Shown: positions 36,232 through 45,634 of the stretch, piece after piece | Layout of the letters: the number at the start of each line of letters is the position of its first letter | How positions within the stretch are numbered: position 1 is the stretch's first letter | From: Halopseudomonas pachastrellae | Lineage (GTDB): Bacteria > Pseudomonadota > Gammaproteobacteria > Pseudomonadales > Pseudomonadaceae | Length of the DNA stretch: 64,000 bases | Reading direction: 5' to 3' | Assembly: GCF_900114765.1 (NCBI RefSeq) | Contig: NZ_FOUD01000001.1 | Span: forward strand, 194,003 to 258,002 | Notes under the pieces: generated by a model | Seen by the model: only the letters and a program-made list of their open reading frames with translations | What the model was told of the DNA's origin: nothing | The model's database searches: none | Made by a program: the position numbers and the translations under genes

Positions 36232-37269
36232 ATGGACGATAACAAAAAGAAGGCGCTGTCGGCTGCCTTGAGTCAGATTGAACGTCAGTTTGGCAAAGGG
36301 GCCGTGATGCGCATGGGCGATCACGAGCGTCAGGCCATTCCGGCTATCTCCACTGGCTCGCTCGGCCTGGATATCGCCCTCGGTATTGGCGGCCTGCCCA
36401 AGGGCCGTATCGTCGAAATCTACGGGCCGGAGTCCTCCGGTAAAACCACCCTGACCCTGTCGGTCATTGCGCAAGCGCAAAAGCACGGCGCTACCTGTGC
36501 CTTCGTCGATGCCGAGCACGCACTGGACCCGGAGTACGCCGGCAAGCTGGGCGTCAACGTTGATGACCTGCTGGTTTCTCAGCCGGATACCGGTGAACAG
36601 GCGCTGGAAATCACCGACATGCTGGTGCGCTCCAACGCCGTTGACGTGATCATTGTCGACTCTGTAGCGGCACTGGTACCCAAGGCCGAGATCGAAGGCG
36701 AGATGGGTGACCACCACGTCGGTGTGCAGGCCCGTCTGATGTCTCAGGCGCTGCGTAAGATCACCGGTAACATCAAGAACGCCAACTGCCTGGTTATCTT
36801 CATTAACCAGATCCGCATGAAGATCGGCGTCATGTTCGGTAACCCGGAAACCACCACCGGCGGTAACGCCCTCAAGTTCTACTCCTCCGTGCGTCTGGAC
36901 ATCCGCCGTACCGGCGCGGTGAAAGAGGGCGACGAGGTGGTTGGCAGCGAGACCCGCGTCAAGGTTGTGAAAAACAAGGTCGCACCGCCGTTCCGTCAGG
37001 CCGAGTTCCAGATCCTGTACGGCGCCGGTATTTACCACAACGCTGAAATCATCGACCTGGGCGTGCAGATTGGCCTGGTTGAGAAAGCCGGCGCCTGGTA
37101 CAGCTACCAGGGCAGCAAGATCGGTCAGGGCAAGGCCAACGCCGCCAAGTTCCTGGAAGACAACAAGGCTGTGGCTGAAGAGATTGAAAAGGCCATCCGC
37201 GACAAGCTGCTGGCCAAGCCCGGCAAGGCCAAGGCCGAGAGCGAAAGCGACGCCGAACTGGAAGACTGA
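36232..37269 (+). CDS. recA: Recombinase RecA
   Basis: The 345-residue strand-exchange ATPase and co-protease of LexA. The Walker A motif [10 protein letters not shown] lies at residues ~66-75, Walker B is [14 protein letters not shown], the L2 loop is [24 protein letters not shown], and the acidic tail is [10 protein letters not shown]. Length and sequence are standard for Pseudomonas. It is preceded by an SOS box and followed 12 bp later by recX, which is likely to be expressed by read-through. Confidence 0.99.
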   Translation: MDDNKKKALSAALSQIERQFGKGAVMRMGDHERQAIPAISTGSLGLDIALGIGGLPKGRIVEIYGPESSGKTTLTLSVIAQAQKHGATCAFVDAEHALDPEYAGKLGVNVDDLLVSQPDTGEQALEITDMLVRSNAVDVIIVDSVAALVPKAEIEGEMGDHHVGVQARLMSQALRKITGNIKNANCLVIFINQIRMKIGVMFGNPETTTGGNALKFYSSVRLDIRRTGAVKEGDEVVGSETRVKVVKNKVAPPFRQAEFQILYGAGIYHNAEIIDLGVQIGLVEKAGAWYSYQGSKIGQGKANAAKFLEDNKAVAEEIEKAIRDKLLAKPGKAKAESESDAELED

Positions 37270-37281
37270 GCCGGCTGACTG

Positions 37282-37725
37282 ATGCGCCCCCGCACCACGC
37301 TGGAAACCCCTGCCGACATTCGCCGCTCAGCAATGGATTTGCTGGCGCGGCGAGAGCACAGCTATGCAGAGCTGCAGCGTAAGCTGCGTCAGCGGGGCGC
37401 CTCGGGTGACATGGCCGAGGTGGAGCTGGACCGCTTGGTTGAAGATGGGCTGCTCAGCGATGAGCGCTTCTGCGAGGCGTATATCTACGCCCGCAGCCAG
37501 CGTGGTTATGGCCCCGCGCGCCTGCGCGAGGAGCTGCGTCAGCGTGGTGTATCTGAATCGCTGGTCGAGCGTAGCCTGGCCGAGGCAGACCAGGACTGGC
37601 AGGCCCTGGCCGATCAGGTGTTTGCCAAGCGCTTCCCTGAGGGTGTTGCACGCGAGCCTGCCGAGCGCGGCAAGCAGCTGCGTTTTATGCAGTACCGGGG
37701 GTTTTCAGGTTTTCGGGCTGATTAA
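37282..37725 (+). CDS. recX: RecA regulatory protein RecX
   Basis: A 147-residue all-helical protein that binds RecA filaments and limits their activity. Family features are the three-helix repeats: RRSAMDLLARREHSYAELQRKLRQRG, LVEDGLLSDERFCEAYIYARSQRGYGPARLREELRQRG, and the C-terminal RGKQLRFMQYRGFS-like end (ERGKQLRFMQYRGFSGFRAD). It starts 12 bp after recA. The last 41 bp overlap the end of the convergent LOG-family gene. Confidence 0.95.
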   Translation: MRPRTTLETPADIRRSAMDLLARREHSYAELQRKLRQRGASGDMAEVELDRLVEDGLLSDERFCEAYIYARSQRGYGPARLREELRQRGVSESLVERSLAEADQDWQALADQVFAKRFPEGVAREPAERGKQLRFMQYRGFSGFRAD

Positions 37726-38770
37726 CAAAGTCGATCAGCGCCCGCAGGCTGCCCCTGTCCCTTTCGTTAAAATCAAAGCACAAGCGCGTCAGCGTGCCCA
37801 GCTCGGGCTCGTCGTGCTCCTGCTCACACATCCCCTGTTGTACAAAGCCGCCTGAGACGCAGATATGCCCAAAGCGCGTATCCAGCTGTGCCAGTGCCTG
37901 CTCGTTGAGCGGCCGATTGAGGCGCAGCATGAACTGCTCCCCAACGCGGCGAGACGAGTGATAGTTGCTGTAAAAATTCAGTACCACCTGCATCGCCTCA
38001 GCGGGTGAGTTACAGGGCGTCAGCAGGTTGATGTCGTCGGGGTGGATATAGGCGCTGTCTGCCAGTTGGCTGCGCACAAACTGGGTAAAGGCCTGCCAGT
38101 ACTGTCCACCGGGCTGGTCCAGCAGGATGATCGGCACCATCGGGCTCTTGCCGGTCTGCACCAGGGTCAGTACTTCCAGCGCTTCATCCAAAGTGCCAAA
38201 GCCGCCGGGGCAGAGGATTAGGGCGTCTGCCTCCTTCACGAAGAACAGCTTGCGCAAAAAGAAGAAGCCAAAGGCCAGGTCATGGCTGGTGCCATGTACC
38301 ACGGTATTGGAGCGCTGCTCAAAGGGCAGGGTGATGTTGAAGCCCAGGCTGTGATCCAGCCCGGCACCTTCGTGGGTGGCGGTCATGATGCCGCCGCCGG
38401 CGCCGGTGATCGCCATATAGTCGTTGGCGGCCAGCGCTGCGCCCATATCACGGGCTACGGCGTAAAGCGGGTGGTCTGGCGCGGTGCGTGCCGAGCCAAA
38501 CACAGTGACCTTACGGCGGCGCTTGAACATTTCCAGGCGCGAGAAGGCCTGTTCCATCTCGCGAATGGTGTGCAGCATGATCTTGGCGTCCCAGCGGTTA
38601 CGATCAGCCTGGGCCATGCGAATCACGTCCAGCAGCATGTCGCGGTACAGCGGCGCGTTGTCGCTGTCGGCGGCGCACAGCGCAATCAACTCATCGACGC
38701 GGCCGGGAATCTCGTTGCTGCCGGTTTGCCAGTGCCGACTGAGGTAGTCGGCCGGGTCGTTGTCCTGCAT
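37685..38770 (-). CDS. LOG family protein (putative nucleotide hydrolase)
   Basis: A 361-residue protein with a helical N-terminal region (~90 residues) and a Rossmann-type LOG domain: VTVFGSART, AITGAGGGIMTATHEGA and the signature LILCPGGFGTLDEALEVLTLVQTGK, which holds the Gly-rich phosphate-binding loop and catalytic Glu. LOG proteins hydrolyse nucleoside 5'-monophosphates to base and ribose 5-phosphate. The long N- and C-terminal extensions separate it from the short ~190-residue cytokinin-activating members. Its 3' end overlaps recX by 41 bp on the opposite strand. Confidence 0.85.
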   Translation of the reverse strand: MQDNDPADYLSRHWQTGSNEIPGRVDELIALCAADSDNAPLYRDMLLDVIRMAQADRNRWDAKIMLHTIREMEQAFSRLEMFKRRRKVTVFGSARTAPDHPLYAVARDMGAALAANDYMAITGAGGGIMTATHEGAGLDHSLGFNITLPFEQRSNTVVHGTSHDLAFGFFFLRKLFFVKEADALILCPGGFGTLDEALEVLTLVQTGKSPMVPIILLDQPGGQYWQAFTQFVRSQLADSAYIHPDDINLLTPCNSPAEAMQVVLNFYSNYHSSRRVGEQFMLRLNRPLNEQALAQLDTRFGHICVSGGFVQQGMCEQEHDEPELGTLTRLCFDFNERDRGSLRALIDFVNQPENLKTPGTA

Positions 38771-38782
38771 CGGGCACCTGCC

Positions 38783-39181
38783 TCAGAGAGTCTGGCAATG
38801 ATCGGCAATAAAGCTCTGGGTCAGTACCGGTTGTTCGCTGTCCTTGAGGATAAAGTGGTAAGTCAGGGTGGCACCCATATCCAGCAGACGACGGAAACGC
38901 AGGTCGGTGCAGATGCTGGCCTGCAGCTGGCTGCGGGTCAGCAGCGGGTCCTGCTGCATGAGTTCGGCGTAGTCGGCGTCTACCGCCAGACGGTTGATAA
39001 GCTCGTCGCCGTCGGCGCTAAAGCCCATATCGGTGATTTGCGCGCTGATGGCGCGCGGGGTGTTTTCGTTGCTCTGTTCAGCGACCTGCTTGAGGGTGTC
39101 GTTGAGGCGAATATCCCGCAGCGAGGCGGCTTGCAGTGGAGCCGCCAGGCAGGCAGCGAGCACCAGGGGTAACCAGCGCAT
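38783..39181 (-). CDS. Small exported protein, similar to P. aeruginosa PA3611
   Basis: A 132-residue secreted or periplasmic protein. The signal peptide MRWLPLVLAACLAAPLQA is followed by the mature part SLRDIRLNDTLKQVAEQSNENTPRAISAQITDMGFSADGDELINRLAV, with two cysteines (in SICTDLRF and at DHCQTL) that probably pair. It resembles PA3611, a quorum-sensing-controlled P. aeruginosa protein encoded near recA. That match is from memory and not tested. The start at 39181 is chosen because the signal peptide begins there; an upstream frame adds 17 residues. It lies 12 bp upstream of the LOG gene and may be co-transcribed with it. Confidence 0.75.
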   Translation of the reverse strand: MRWLPLVLAACLAAPLQAASLRDIRLNDTLKQVAEQSNENTPRAISAQITDMGFSADGDELINRLAVDADYAELMQQDPLLTRSQLQASICTDLRFRRLLDMGATLTYHFILKDSEQPVLTQSFIADHCQTL

Positions 39182-39340
39182 TATGTCTCTCCAGGTCCAA
39201 TTTCCGTGTGCTGTGACATCCTTTGTGACCACACTGTTGCCGACTGGTTCGCTGGCCAGTCGCTATCGGTACTGCCGGCTGGAATCGGATAGAATGCTGG
39301 CATTGCGGCCCGCCGCCTGTCCAGCCTGGAAAATGCAGTG

Positions 39341-40024
39341 ATGTCTGAACACCCGGACCATGCGGTAAACCGTTTGCGCAGCGACGCCATCGCGCGCTCC
39401 ACCCGGCCGTTTCTGGCGCGCGGTGCGCGGGTACGGCGTTGCCCAGGTTGCCAGGTGGCCGTGCATGCCTGCATCTGCGCAGAGCGCCCAACGCTTGAGA
39501 GCAGTGTCAGCTTTTGTTTGCTGATGCATGCCTATGAGCCGCTCAAGCCGACCAACACAGGCCGGCTGATTGCCGATTGTCTGTCCGATACCCACGCCTT
39601 TATCTGGGCGCGCACCGAGGTCGATCCGGCGCTGCTGGCACTGCTGAACGACTCGCGCTATCAGCCTTATGTGGTATTCCCCGGCGAGTACGCGCAGCCA
39701 ACCCAGCAGGTTTGTGAGCAGATAGCGGTAGAGCTGGGGCGGCGTCCGTTGCTGATCATTCTGGATGCCACCTGGACCCAGGCTCGCAAGATGTTTCGCA
39801 AAAGCCCCTACCTGGCCGATGTGCCGGTGCTCAGCCTGCAGACTGAGCAGCTGTCGCGTTATCGTCTGCGCCGTTCCACCCGTGATGACCACCTGTGTAC
39901 GGTAGAGGTGGCTTCGGCCTGCCTGCAGCTGGCCGGCGATACGGCTGCTGCCGAAGCGCTGGATGGCTACTTTCAGCGCTTTACCGATGCCTATCTGAGC
40001 ACCTGCCGCAAGCGCCCTCAGTGA
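39341..40024 (+). CDS. tapT: DTW-domain tRNA-uridine aminocarboxypropyltransferase
   Basis: A 227-residue DTW protein. It has a zinc-ribbon-like N-terminal motif (RRCPGCQVAVHACICAERP, four Cys and one His) and the DTW block LIILDATWTQARKMFRKSPYL. TapT transfers the aminocarboxypropyl group of S-adenosylmethionine to uridine in the tRNA variable loop (acp3U47). LRRSTRDDHLCTVEVASACLQLAGD matches the conserved C-terminal part. ATG 39341 is the start (a GTG lies one codon before). It is divergent from the PA3611-like gene. The exact target position is inferred from E. coli TapT. Confidence 0.85.
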   Translation: MSEHPDHAVNRLRSDAIARSTRPFLARGARVRRCPGCQVAVHACICAERPTLESSVSFCLLMHAYEPLKPTNTGRLIADCLSDTHAFIWARTEVDPALLALLNDSRYQPYVVFPGEYAQPTQQVCEQIAVELGRRPLLIILDATWTQARKMFRKSPYLADVPVLSLQTEQLSRYRLRRSTRDDHLCTVEVASACLQLAGDTAAAEALDGYFQRFTDAYLSTCRKRPQ

Positions 40025-40953
40025 TGCCCGGCCGGCTCCTGCTGTACCGCAGCAGGACGTCGGCGCCGATCCAGATAGATAGGCACCAGCTGCGCGGTAA
40101 GCATGCCCGCGAGCATCAGCGCGCAGCCCAGCAGGCCGCGCGGGGTGAGGGTTTCACCCAGAATCAACCAGCCGGCCAGCGCGGCAAATACAGCTTCCAG
40201 GCTGAGGATGATCGCCGCGTGTGAGGTGATGGCGTCTTTCTGTGCCACCACCTGCAGAGTAAAGGCAACACCAACCGCCAGAATGCCGCCGTACAGAATG
40301 GCCGGCATCGCCTGCGCGATGGCAGCAAAGTTGATGGGTTCCAGCGCGACCGCCAGCGTCAGGCTGGCCACAGCGCAGACCAGAAACTGGATAAAGGACA
40401 CCAGAATCGGGTCATAGCGGCTGGCGAGTGCGCCGACCAGCAGCACATGCACAGCCCAGAAACAGGCACCAACCAGTTGCAGCCAGTCGCCTCGCGCCAC
40501 GGTGAACTCGGCGGTTACGCTCAGCAGCACCATGCCGACGAGCGCCATCACCGCGCCGGCCCAGGTCCCTTTGTGGGTGCGCATGCCGATTAACAGACCA
40601 AACACCGGTACCAGAATGACGTACAGCCCGGTAATAAAGCCGGAGTTGGTGACGGTGGTGAACATCAGGCCAATCTGCTGCAGGTTGATGCCCAGCGTCA
40701 GCACCAGGCCCAGCACCAGACTACCCAACAGCATCGGGCGGCTCAGGCGTGACGGGCGCTCGCCTGCCTGTGCCGGTTTGCGCAGCAGCCAGATCAGCGG
40801 TAGCAGGGTGATTGCGCCGATGGCAAAACGCAGGCCGGTATAGAGAAAGGGGCCGATGTGGTCCATGCCCAGACGCTGGGCAACAAAGGTGCTGCCCCAG
40901 ATCAGGGCGGTAATCAGCATGAGGGCGTCGGCCCGGTAGTGGCGCAGGTTCAT
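40018..40953 (-). CDS. EamA/DMT family transporter
   Basis: A 311-residue inner-membrane protein with ten helices in two EamA repeats: ALMLITALIWGSTFVAQRLG opens the first, and WLQLVGACFWAVHVLLVGALASRYDP opens the second. These exporters and importers carry amino acids, nucleotides or other metabolites; the substrate is unknown. It converges with the DTW gene, overlapping its end by seven bases. A dyad that could be an operator lies 60 bp upstream. Confidence 0.9.
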   Translation of the reverse strand: MNLRHYRADALMLITALIWGSTFVAQRLGMDHIGPFLYTGLRFAIGAITLLPLIWLLRKPAQAGERPSRLSRPMLLGSLVLGLVLTLGINLQQIGLMFTTVTNSGFITGLYVILVPVFGLLIGMRTHKGTWAGAVMALVGMVLLSVTAEFTVARGDWLQLVGACFWAVHVLLVGALASRYDPILVSFIQFLVCAVASLTLAVALEPINFAAIAQAMPAILYGGILAVGVAFTLQVVAQKDAITSHAAIILSLEAVFAALAGWLILGETLTPRGLLGCALMLAGMLTAQLVPIYLDRRRRPAAVQQEPAGHH

Positions 40954-41012
40954 GGGGGGGGCTCGGAAGCAGATAAACGCGTATTTTCCTCCCGCCGCTG
41001 GGTACTTATCCA

Positions 41013-41039
41013 GATACAGTTGCTGTAGCAGACTGTATC
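41013..41039. promoter_or_regulatory. Dyad GATACAGT-N11-ACTGTATC between divergent genes
   Basis: A perfect 8-bp inverted repeat with an 11-bp spacer lies 60 bp before the EamA transporter and 94 bp before the CrbR-like gene. Its size and AT-rich half-sites suit a dimeric regulator rather than a terminator. Confidence 0.5.
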
Positions 41040-41132
41040 GCTGGCGATTGGCATTGACGAGGCGGGCGCCGACTGGCAGTCTCAGCCTGCTGTCTCACCT
41101 CCATAACAAAAAGACTGTGCAGGACGCCAAGC

Positions 41133-41780
41133 ATGGGCCTGACCTATGACATTTTGATCGCTGACGATCACCCCCTTTTTCGCAGTGCTTTGCGCCAGGC
41201 GTTGTTCGACGGTCTGGGCGACACCATTACCCTGAGTGAAGTGGGCAGTATCACCGAGTTGCAGCAGCGCCTTGGCGAGCGCGCCGACTGGGACCTTGTG
41301 CTGCTGGACCTGAACATGCCCGGCGCCTACGGCTTTTCCGGGCTGGCGCAGATGCGCGGCCAGTTTCCGCAGATTCCGGTCATTCTGATTTCCGCCCAGG
41401 AAGAGGCCGCCGTAGCGCGTCGCGCCCGCGACTTTGGCGCCAGCGGTTTCATCCCCAAGTCAGCCAGCCTGGAAAACATTCAGGCCGCTGTGCAGGCGGT
41501 GCTTGATGGCGGCGTGTGCTGGCCAGAGGGCATCGACAACCCACCGGGCATGAGCAGCGAGCAGCAGCAGATCAGCGAGCGGGTCGCCAGCCTGACGCCG
41601 CAGCAGTTTCGCGTGCTGACCATGGTCTGCGATGGCCTGCTGAACAAGCAGATTGCCTACGAGCTGGATGTGTCTGAGGCCACGGTCAAAGCCCACGTTA
41701 CCGCTATCTTCCGCAAGCTCAATGTGCGCACCCGAACCCAGGCTGCCCTGGTATTGCAGCAGATGGAACTGGCGAGCTGA
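41133..41780 (+). CDS. crbR: LuxR-type response regulator, CrbR/ErdR-like
   Basis: A 215-residue regulator: a receiver domain with DD (11-12), phospho-acceptor Asp59 (LVLLDLNMPGAYG) and Lys in FIPKSAS, then a GerE helix-turn-helix (LTPQQFRVLTMVCDGLLNKQIAYELDVSEATVKAHVTAIFRKLNV). It resembles the CrbR/ErdR/AgmR regulators that switch on acetyl-CoA synthetase and ethanol or acetate use in Pseudomonas and Vibrio. The next gene encodes a transporter-kinase of the CrbS/MxtR type, the known partner class. Naming is by similarity and context. Confidence 0.82.
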   Translation: MGLTYDILIADDHPLFRSALRQALFDGLGDTITLSEVGSITELQQRLGERADWDLVLLDLNMPGAYGFSGLAQMRGQFPQIPVILISAQEEAAVARRARDFGASGFIPKSASLENIQAAVQAVLDGGVCWPEGIDNPPGMSSEQQQISERVASLTPQQFRVLTMVCDGLLNKQIAYELDVSEATVKAHVTAIFRKLNVRTRTQAALVLQQMELAS

Positions 41781-41883
41781 ACCACCCCCGCCTGTGCCCG
41801 GCTACGACGGAAGTCTGCTGGGCAAACCCCGATGGCACTGCCAGACTGCATGCTGTGACACTGCAGTGGATTGAACACGCCCC

Positions 41884-44800
41884 ATGATGCTCTCCGGCGG
41901 GCTGGTAGCCCTCGTTTTTCTGTTGTACATGGCATTGCTGTTTGTGATCGCCTTCTGGGGGGATCGCAACGCGAGCGTTCTCAAGCCGCGCCTGCGCGTC
42001 TGGATCTACAGCCTGTCGCTGTCGGTCTGGTGCACCAGCTGGACCTTCTTTGGCTCGGTTGGCATGGCCACCAACCAGCTGTGGGGCTTCTTGCCCATCT
42101 ATCTTGGCCCCTTGCTGCTGTTCCTGTTCGGTTGGCGCCTGTACGCGCGCATGATCGCCATCAGCAAACAGGAAAACATCACCTCCATCGCCGACTTTAT
42201 TGCCTCGCGCTACGGCAAGTCCCAGGGCCTGGGCGTGATTGTCTCGCTGCTCTGTCTGGTCGCGGTATTGCCCTACATTGCCCTGCAACTCAAGGGCATT
42301 GTGCTGGGCTACAGCCTGCTCAGCAGTGCGCCGGGCAGTGCGGTGGCGCCCGATAGCGCACTGGGCGCGGAAGATACCGCGCTGGTGGTGACGCTGGTGC
42401 TGGCGCTGTTTACCGTGCTATTTGGTACCCGCAGCCTGGATGTGACCGAGCATCACCGGGGCATGATGCTGGCGATTGCCTTTGAGGCGCTGGTCAAGCT
42501 GCTGGCGTTTCTGGCCGTGGGGCTGTTTGTGGTGTTTGGCCTGTTTGGCGGTGCCGCAGACCTGCTGACCCAGGCGCGCAGCGCCGAGGTGCTGCAAGGC
42601 TACTGGCAGCAGGAGACGCCGGTCATCGGCCTGTTGCTGCAAACATCCATCGCCATTCTGGCTTTCATCTGTCTGCCCCGGCAGTTTCAGGTGGCGGTGG
42701 TCGAGAACAGCGAACCGGGCGACCTGCGCCTGGCGCGCTGGGTGTTCCCGGTTTACCTGCTGCTGGCCGGGCTGTTTGTGGTGCCGATTGCGCTGGCCGG
42801 CCAGATGCTGCTGGGTGGCGGTCTGTCACCGGACTCCTACGTGATCAGCCTGCCGCTGATGCAGGGCAACTCCACCCTCGCCATGGCGGCGTTTCTGGGT
42901 GGCGCATCCGCCGCCTCGGGCATGGTGATTGTGGCGGCCATTGCGCTGAGCACCATGGTCTCCAACGACGTAGTACTGCCGATACTGCTGCGCAACCGGG
43001 TTGGCCCCGAGCACTCCTACGAGCGTTTCCGTGGCTGGCTGCTGAACGTGCGGCGCACCAGTATTCTGATCATCCTGCTGCTGGCTTACGTGGTCTACCG
43101 CCTGATCGGCAGCGAGACCAGCCTGGCGAGTATCGGCCAGGTGGCCTTTGCTGCAATCGGCCAGCTCGCCCCGGCCATGTTCGGCGCCCTGTTCTGGAAG
43201 CAGGCCAACCGCACCGGCGTGCTGGCGGGCCTGCTGGTCGGGATCGTGCTGTGGCTGTACCTGCTGGTCTTGCCGCTGGTGGGGGCGGGGCTGCATTGGC
43301 ACACCAATCAGCTGCCAGTTATTGAGGCGGTGCGCACGGCGGCCGCCAGCTGGGGTGTTGATGCGCTGACGCTGGTCAGTGTGGTGTCGCTGGTGGGTAA
43401 CTTCCTGGTCTTTGTCGTCTTCTCGCTGTTCAGTCGCACCCGGGTGCTGGAGCATTGGCAGGCCAGCCGCTTTGTCAGTCAGGACGCCGAGCCCTGGATT
43501 GACGGCCCCGGCAAGGTGCTGCTGCGCGTGCGGGTCGATGATCTGTTGGAGCTGGCCTCGCGTTTTGTTGGCGAAGACCGCGCCGAGGCTGCCTTCAACC
43601 AGTACGCCGTGCGTCAGGGTGGTGGGCTGCACGGCAGTCAGACGGCTGACTCTGGCTGGATCACCCTGACCGAGCGCCTGCTCGCAGGCGTCTTGGGCGC
43701 CTCTTCGGCGCGACTGGTGGTGAAGGCCGCGATTGAAGGCCGGGATATGCAGTTTGACGATGTGGTGCGCATCGTCGATGAAGCCTCCGAGGTGCTGCAG
43801 TTCAACCGTGGCCTGCTGCAGGGCGCGATCGAGAACATCAGCCAGGGTATCAGCGTGGTCGACAAGTCGCTGCGGCTGGTGGCCTGGAATCGCCGTTATC
43901 TGGAGATGTTCCAATACCCCGAGGGGCTGATTGCCATTGGCCGGCCGATTTCCGACATCATCTTGCATAACGCGCGGCGTGGCCTTTGTGGCCCGGGCGA
44001 CCCGCAAATGCACGTCGACAAGCGTATTGCCTGGATGCAGCAGGGCACGCCGCACCGCTCCGAGCGCATGTTCCCCGATGGCAGCGTGATCGAGATCATC
44101 GGCAACCCGATGCCGGGCGGCGGCTTTGTCATGAGCTTTACCGATATTTCGGCCTTCCGCGAGGCGGAAAAGGCGCTGCAGGAATCCAACGAAAGCCTGG
44201 AGCGGCGCGTAAACGAGCGAACCCGCGAGCTGTCGGAGCTGAACCAGGCGCTGCTGCAGGCCCAGGCCCAGACCGAGCGGGCCAGCCAGTCCAAGAGCCG
44301 CTTCTTGACCGCCGTGAGTCATGACCTGATGCAGCCGCTGAACGCCGCACGGCTGTTCTCCGCCTCTCTGGCCCATCAGGCCGATATGCCCGCCGAGGTG
44401 GAAGAGCTGGTGCGTCACCTGGACAGCTCTCTGGCCTCGGCGGAGGAGCTGATCTCCGATTTGCTGGACATCTCCCGTCTGGAAGCGGGGCGCATTGTGC
44501 CGGAGCTGGGCGACTTTGCCCTGAGCGAACTGTTCGACCCCTTGCGTATCGAGTTCAGCGCACTGGCGGTGGAGCACGGCATTGACCTGCGCATCCACAG
44601 CAGCCGGCTGCGGGTGCGCAGCGACATGCGCCTGCTGCGCCGTGTGCTGCAGAACTTCCTCACCAATGCCTTCCGTTACGCCAGCGCCGCGCGCGTGGTA
44701 TTGGGCGTGCGGCATTTGCCCAACGCGGTGCGCATCGAGGTGTGGGATCAGGGGCCGGGTATTCCGCAGGACAAGCTGCAACTGATCTTCGAAGAGTTTC

Positions 44801-45390
44801 AGCGCCTGGATAGCCACCGCACCCAGGCCGAGAAAGGGTTGGGCCTTGGCTTGGCGATTGCCGATGGTCTGTGCCGGGTGCTGGGCCACGATCTGAGCGT
44901 ACGCTCCTGGCCGGGCCAAGGCAGCGTGTTCAGCGTTACCGTGCCGCTGGCGACCCTGCCGCGGGTGGTGCGCAGCCGGGTAAGCGTGCCGGAGTTGCCG
45001 CCGCAGTTTGAAGGGGCGCCGGTACTGTGTATCGACAACGAGAAGAACATTCTTGCCGGCATGCAGAGTCTGCTTGGCCGCTGGCAGTGCCGTGTGGCCG
45101 TGGCCCGTGACCGGCAGGAAGCACAACAGGTGCTGGATCAGGGCTTTGTGCCGGAACTGGTGCTGGTCGATTACCACCTTGATGACGGCGATACCGGCAC
45201 TCAGGTGATGCTCTGGCTGCGCGAGCGCCTTGGCGCCGACCTGCCGGGTGTGGTCATCAGCGCCGACGGACGCCAGGATGTGCTTAGCGAAATTTCGCTG
45301 GCCGGGCTGTCCTATCTACCCAAACCGGTCAAACCGGCTGCGCTGCGCGCGCTGATCAGTCGTCACGTGACCTTGGGAAGCACCGGTTAA
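41884..45390 (+). CDS. crbS: SSS transporter / hybrid histidine kinase, CrbS/MxtR-like
   Basis: A 1168-residue fusion. Residues ~1-520 are a sodium/solute symporter (SSS) domain with about 13 helices (for example WTFFGSVGMATNQLWGF and ENITSIADFIASRYGKSQGLG). Next come a PAS domain (~645-755, AIENISQGISVVDKSLRLVAWNRRYLEMF), a coiled coil (~760-805), HisKA with VSHDLMQPLNAARLF (phospho-His ~812), HATPase (VWDQGPGIP, GLGLGLAIADGL) and a C-terminal receiver (VLCIDNE...LVDYHLDDGDTGTQ). Such proteins sense acetate or related carboxylates. It follows the cognate-type regulator by 103 bp. ATG 41884 or 41887 starts it. Confidence 0.9.
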   Translation: MMLSGGLVALVFLLYMALLFVIAFWGDRNASVLKPRLRVWIYSLSLSVWCTSWTFFGSVGMATNQLWGFLPIYLGPLLLFLFGWRLYARMIAISKQENITSIADFIASRYGKSQGLGVIVSLLCLVAVLPYIALQLKGIVLGYSLLSSAPGSAVAPDSALGAEDTALVVTLVLALFTVLFGTRSLDVTEHHRGMMLAIAFEALVKLLAFLAVGLFVVFGLFGGAADLLTQARSAEVLQGYWQQETPVIGLLLQTSIAILAFICLPRQFQVAVVENSEPGDLRLARWVFPVYLLLAGLFVVPIALAGQMLLGGGLSPDSYVISLPLMQGNSTLAMAAFLGGASAASGMVIVAAIALSTMVSNDVVLPILLRNRVGPEHSYERFRGWLLNVRRTSILIILLLAYVVYRLIGSETSLASIGQVAFAAIGQLAPAMFGALFWKQANRTGVLAGLLVGIVLWLYLLVLPLVGAGLHWHTNQLPVIEAVRTAAASWGVDALTLVSVVSLVGNFLVFVVFSLFSRTRVLEHWQASRFVSQDAEPWIDGPGKVLLRVRVDDLLELASRFVGEDRAEAAFNQYAVRQGGGLHGSQTADSGWITLTERLLAGVLGASSARLVVKAAIEGRDMQFDDVVRIVDEASEVLQFNRGLLQGAIENISQGISVVDKSLRLVAWNRRYLEMFQYPEGLIAIGRPISDIILHNARRGLCGPGDPQMHVDKRIAWMQQGTPHRSERMFPDGSVIEIIGNPMPGGGFVMSFTDISAFREAEKALQESNESLERRVNERTRELSELNQALLQAQAQTERASQSKSRFLTAVSHDLMQPLNAARLFSASLAHQADMPAEVEELVRHLDSSLASAEELISDLLDISRLEAGRIVPELGDFALSELFDPLRIEFSALAVEHGIDLRIHSSRLRVRSDMRLLRRVLQNFLTNAFRYASAARVVLGVRHLPNAVRIEVWDQGPGIPQDKLQLIFEEFQRLDSHRTQAEKGLGLGLAIADGLCRVLGHDLSVRSWPGQGSVFSVTVPLATLPRVVRSRVSVPELPPQFEGAPVLCIDNEKNILAGMQSLLGRWQCRVAVARDRQEAQQVLDQGFVPELVLVDYHLDDGDTGTQVMLWLRERLGADLPGVVISADGRQDVLSEISLAGLSYLPKPVKPAALRALISRHVTLGSTG

Positions 45391-45634
45391 GTCCACCTGC
45401 CCTCTGGCGTCCAGCTTGAGCGCACCGTGGGGTAAGCGCTCAAGCAGGCATCGCGCCTTGCCACTGCACGTTTGAGCAAGCCCAGAGAGCCTGTGTAATT
45501 GATCAATGCTTCCCCTGGCGTGAACATAACAGTTTGTACTGGTGTTGCCGTGTAGCTGTATCTGTTCTGCTGCGGTGCGGCGGGATAGGCTGCGGTCTTT
45601 ATCGTTTTGATACTGCCCGGTCTGCCTGCTGCCC

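Noticed and set aside
42826..45177. Minus-strand ORF of 783 codons
   Set aside because: Antisense of the CrbS-like kinase; rich in His, Gln and Arg without any motif.
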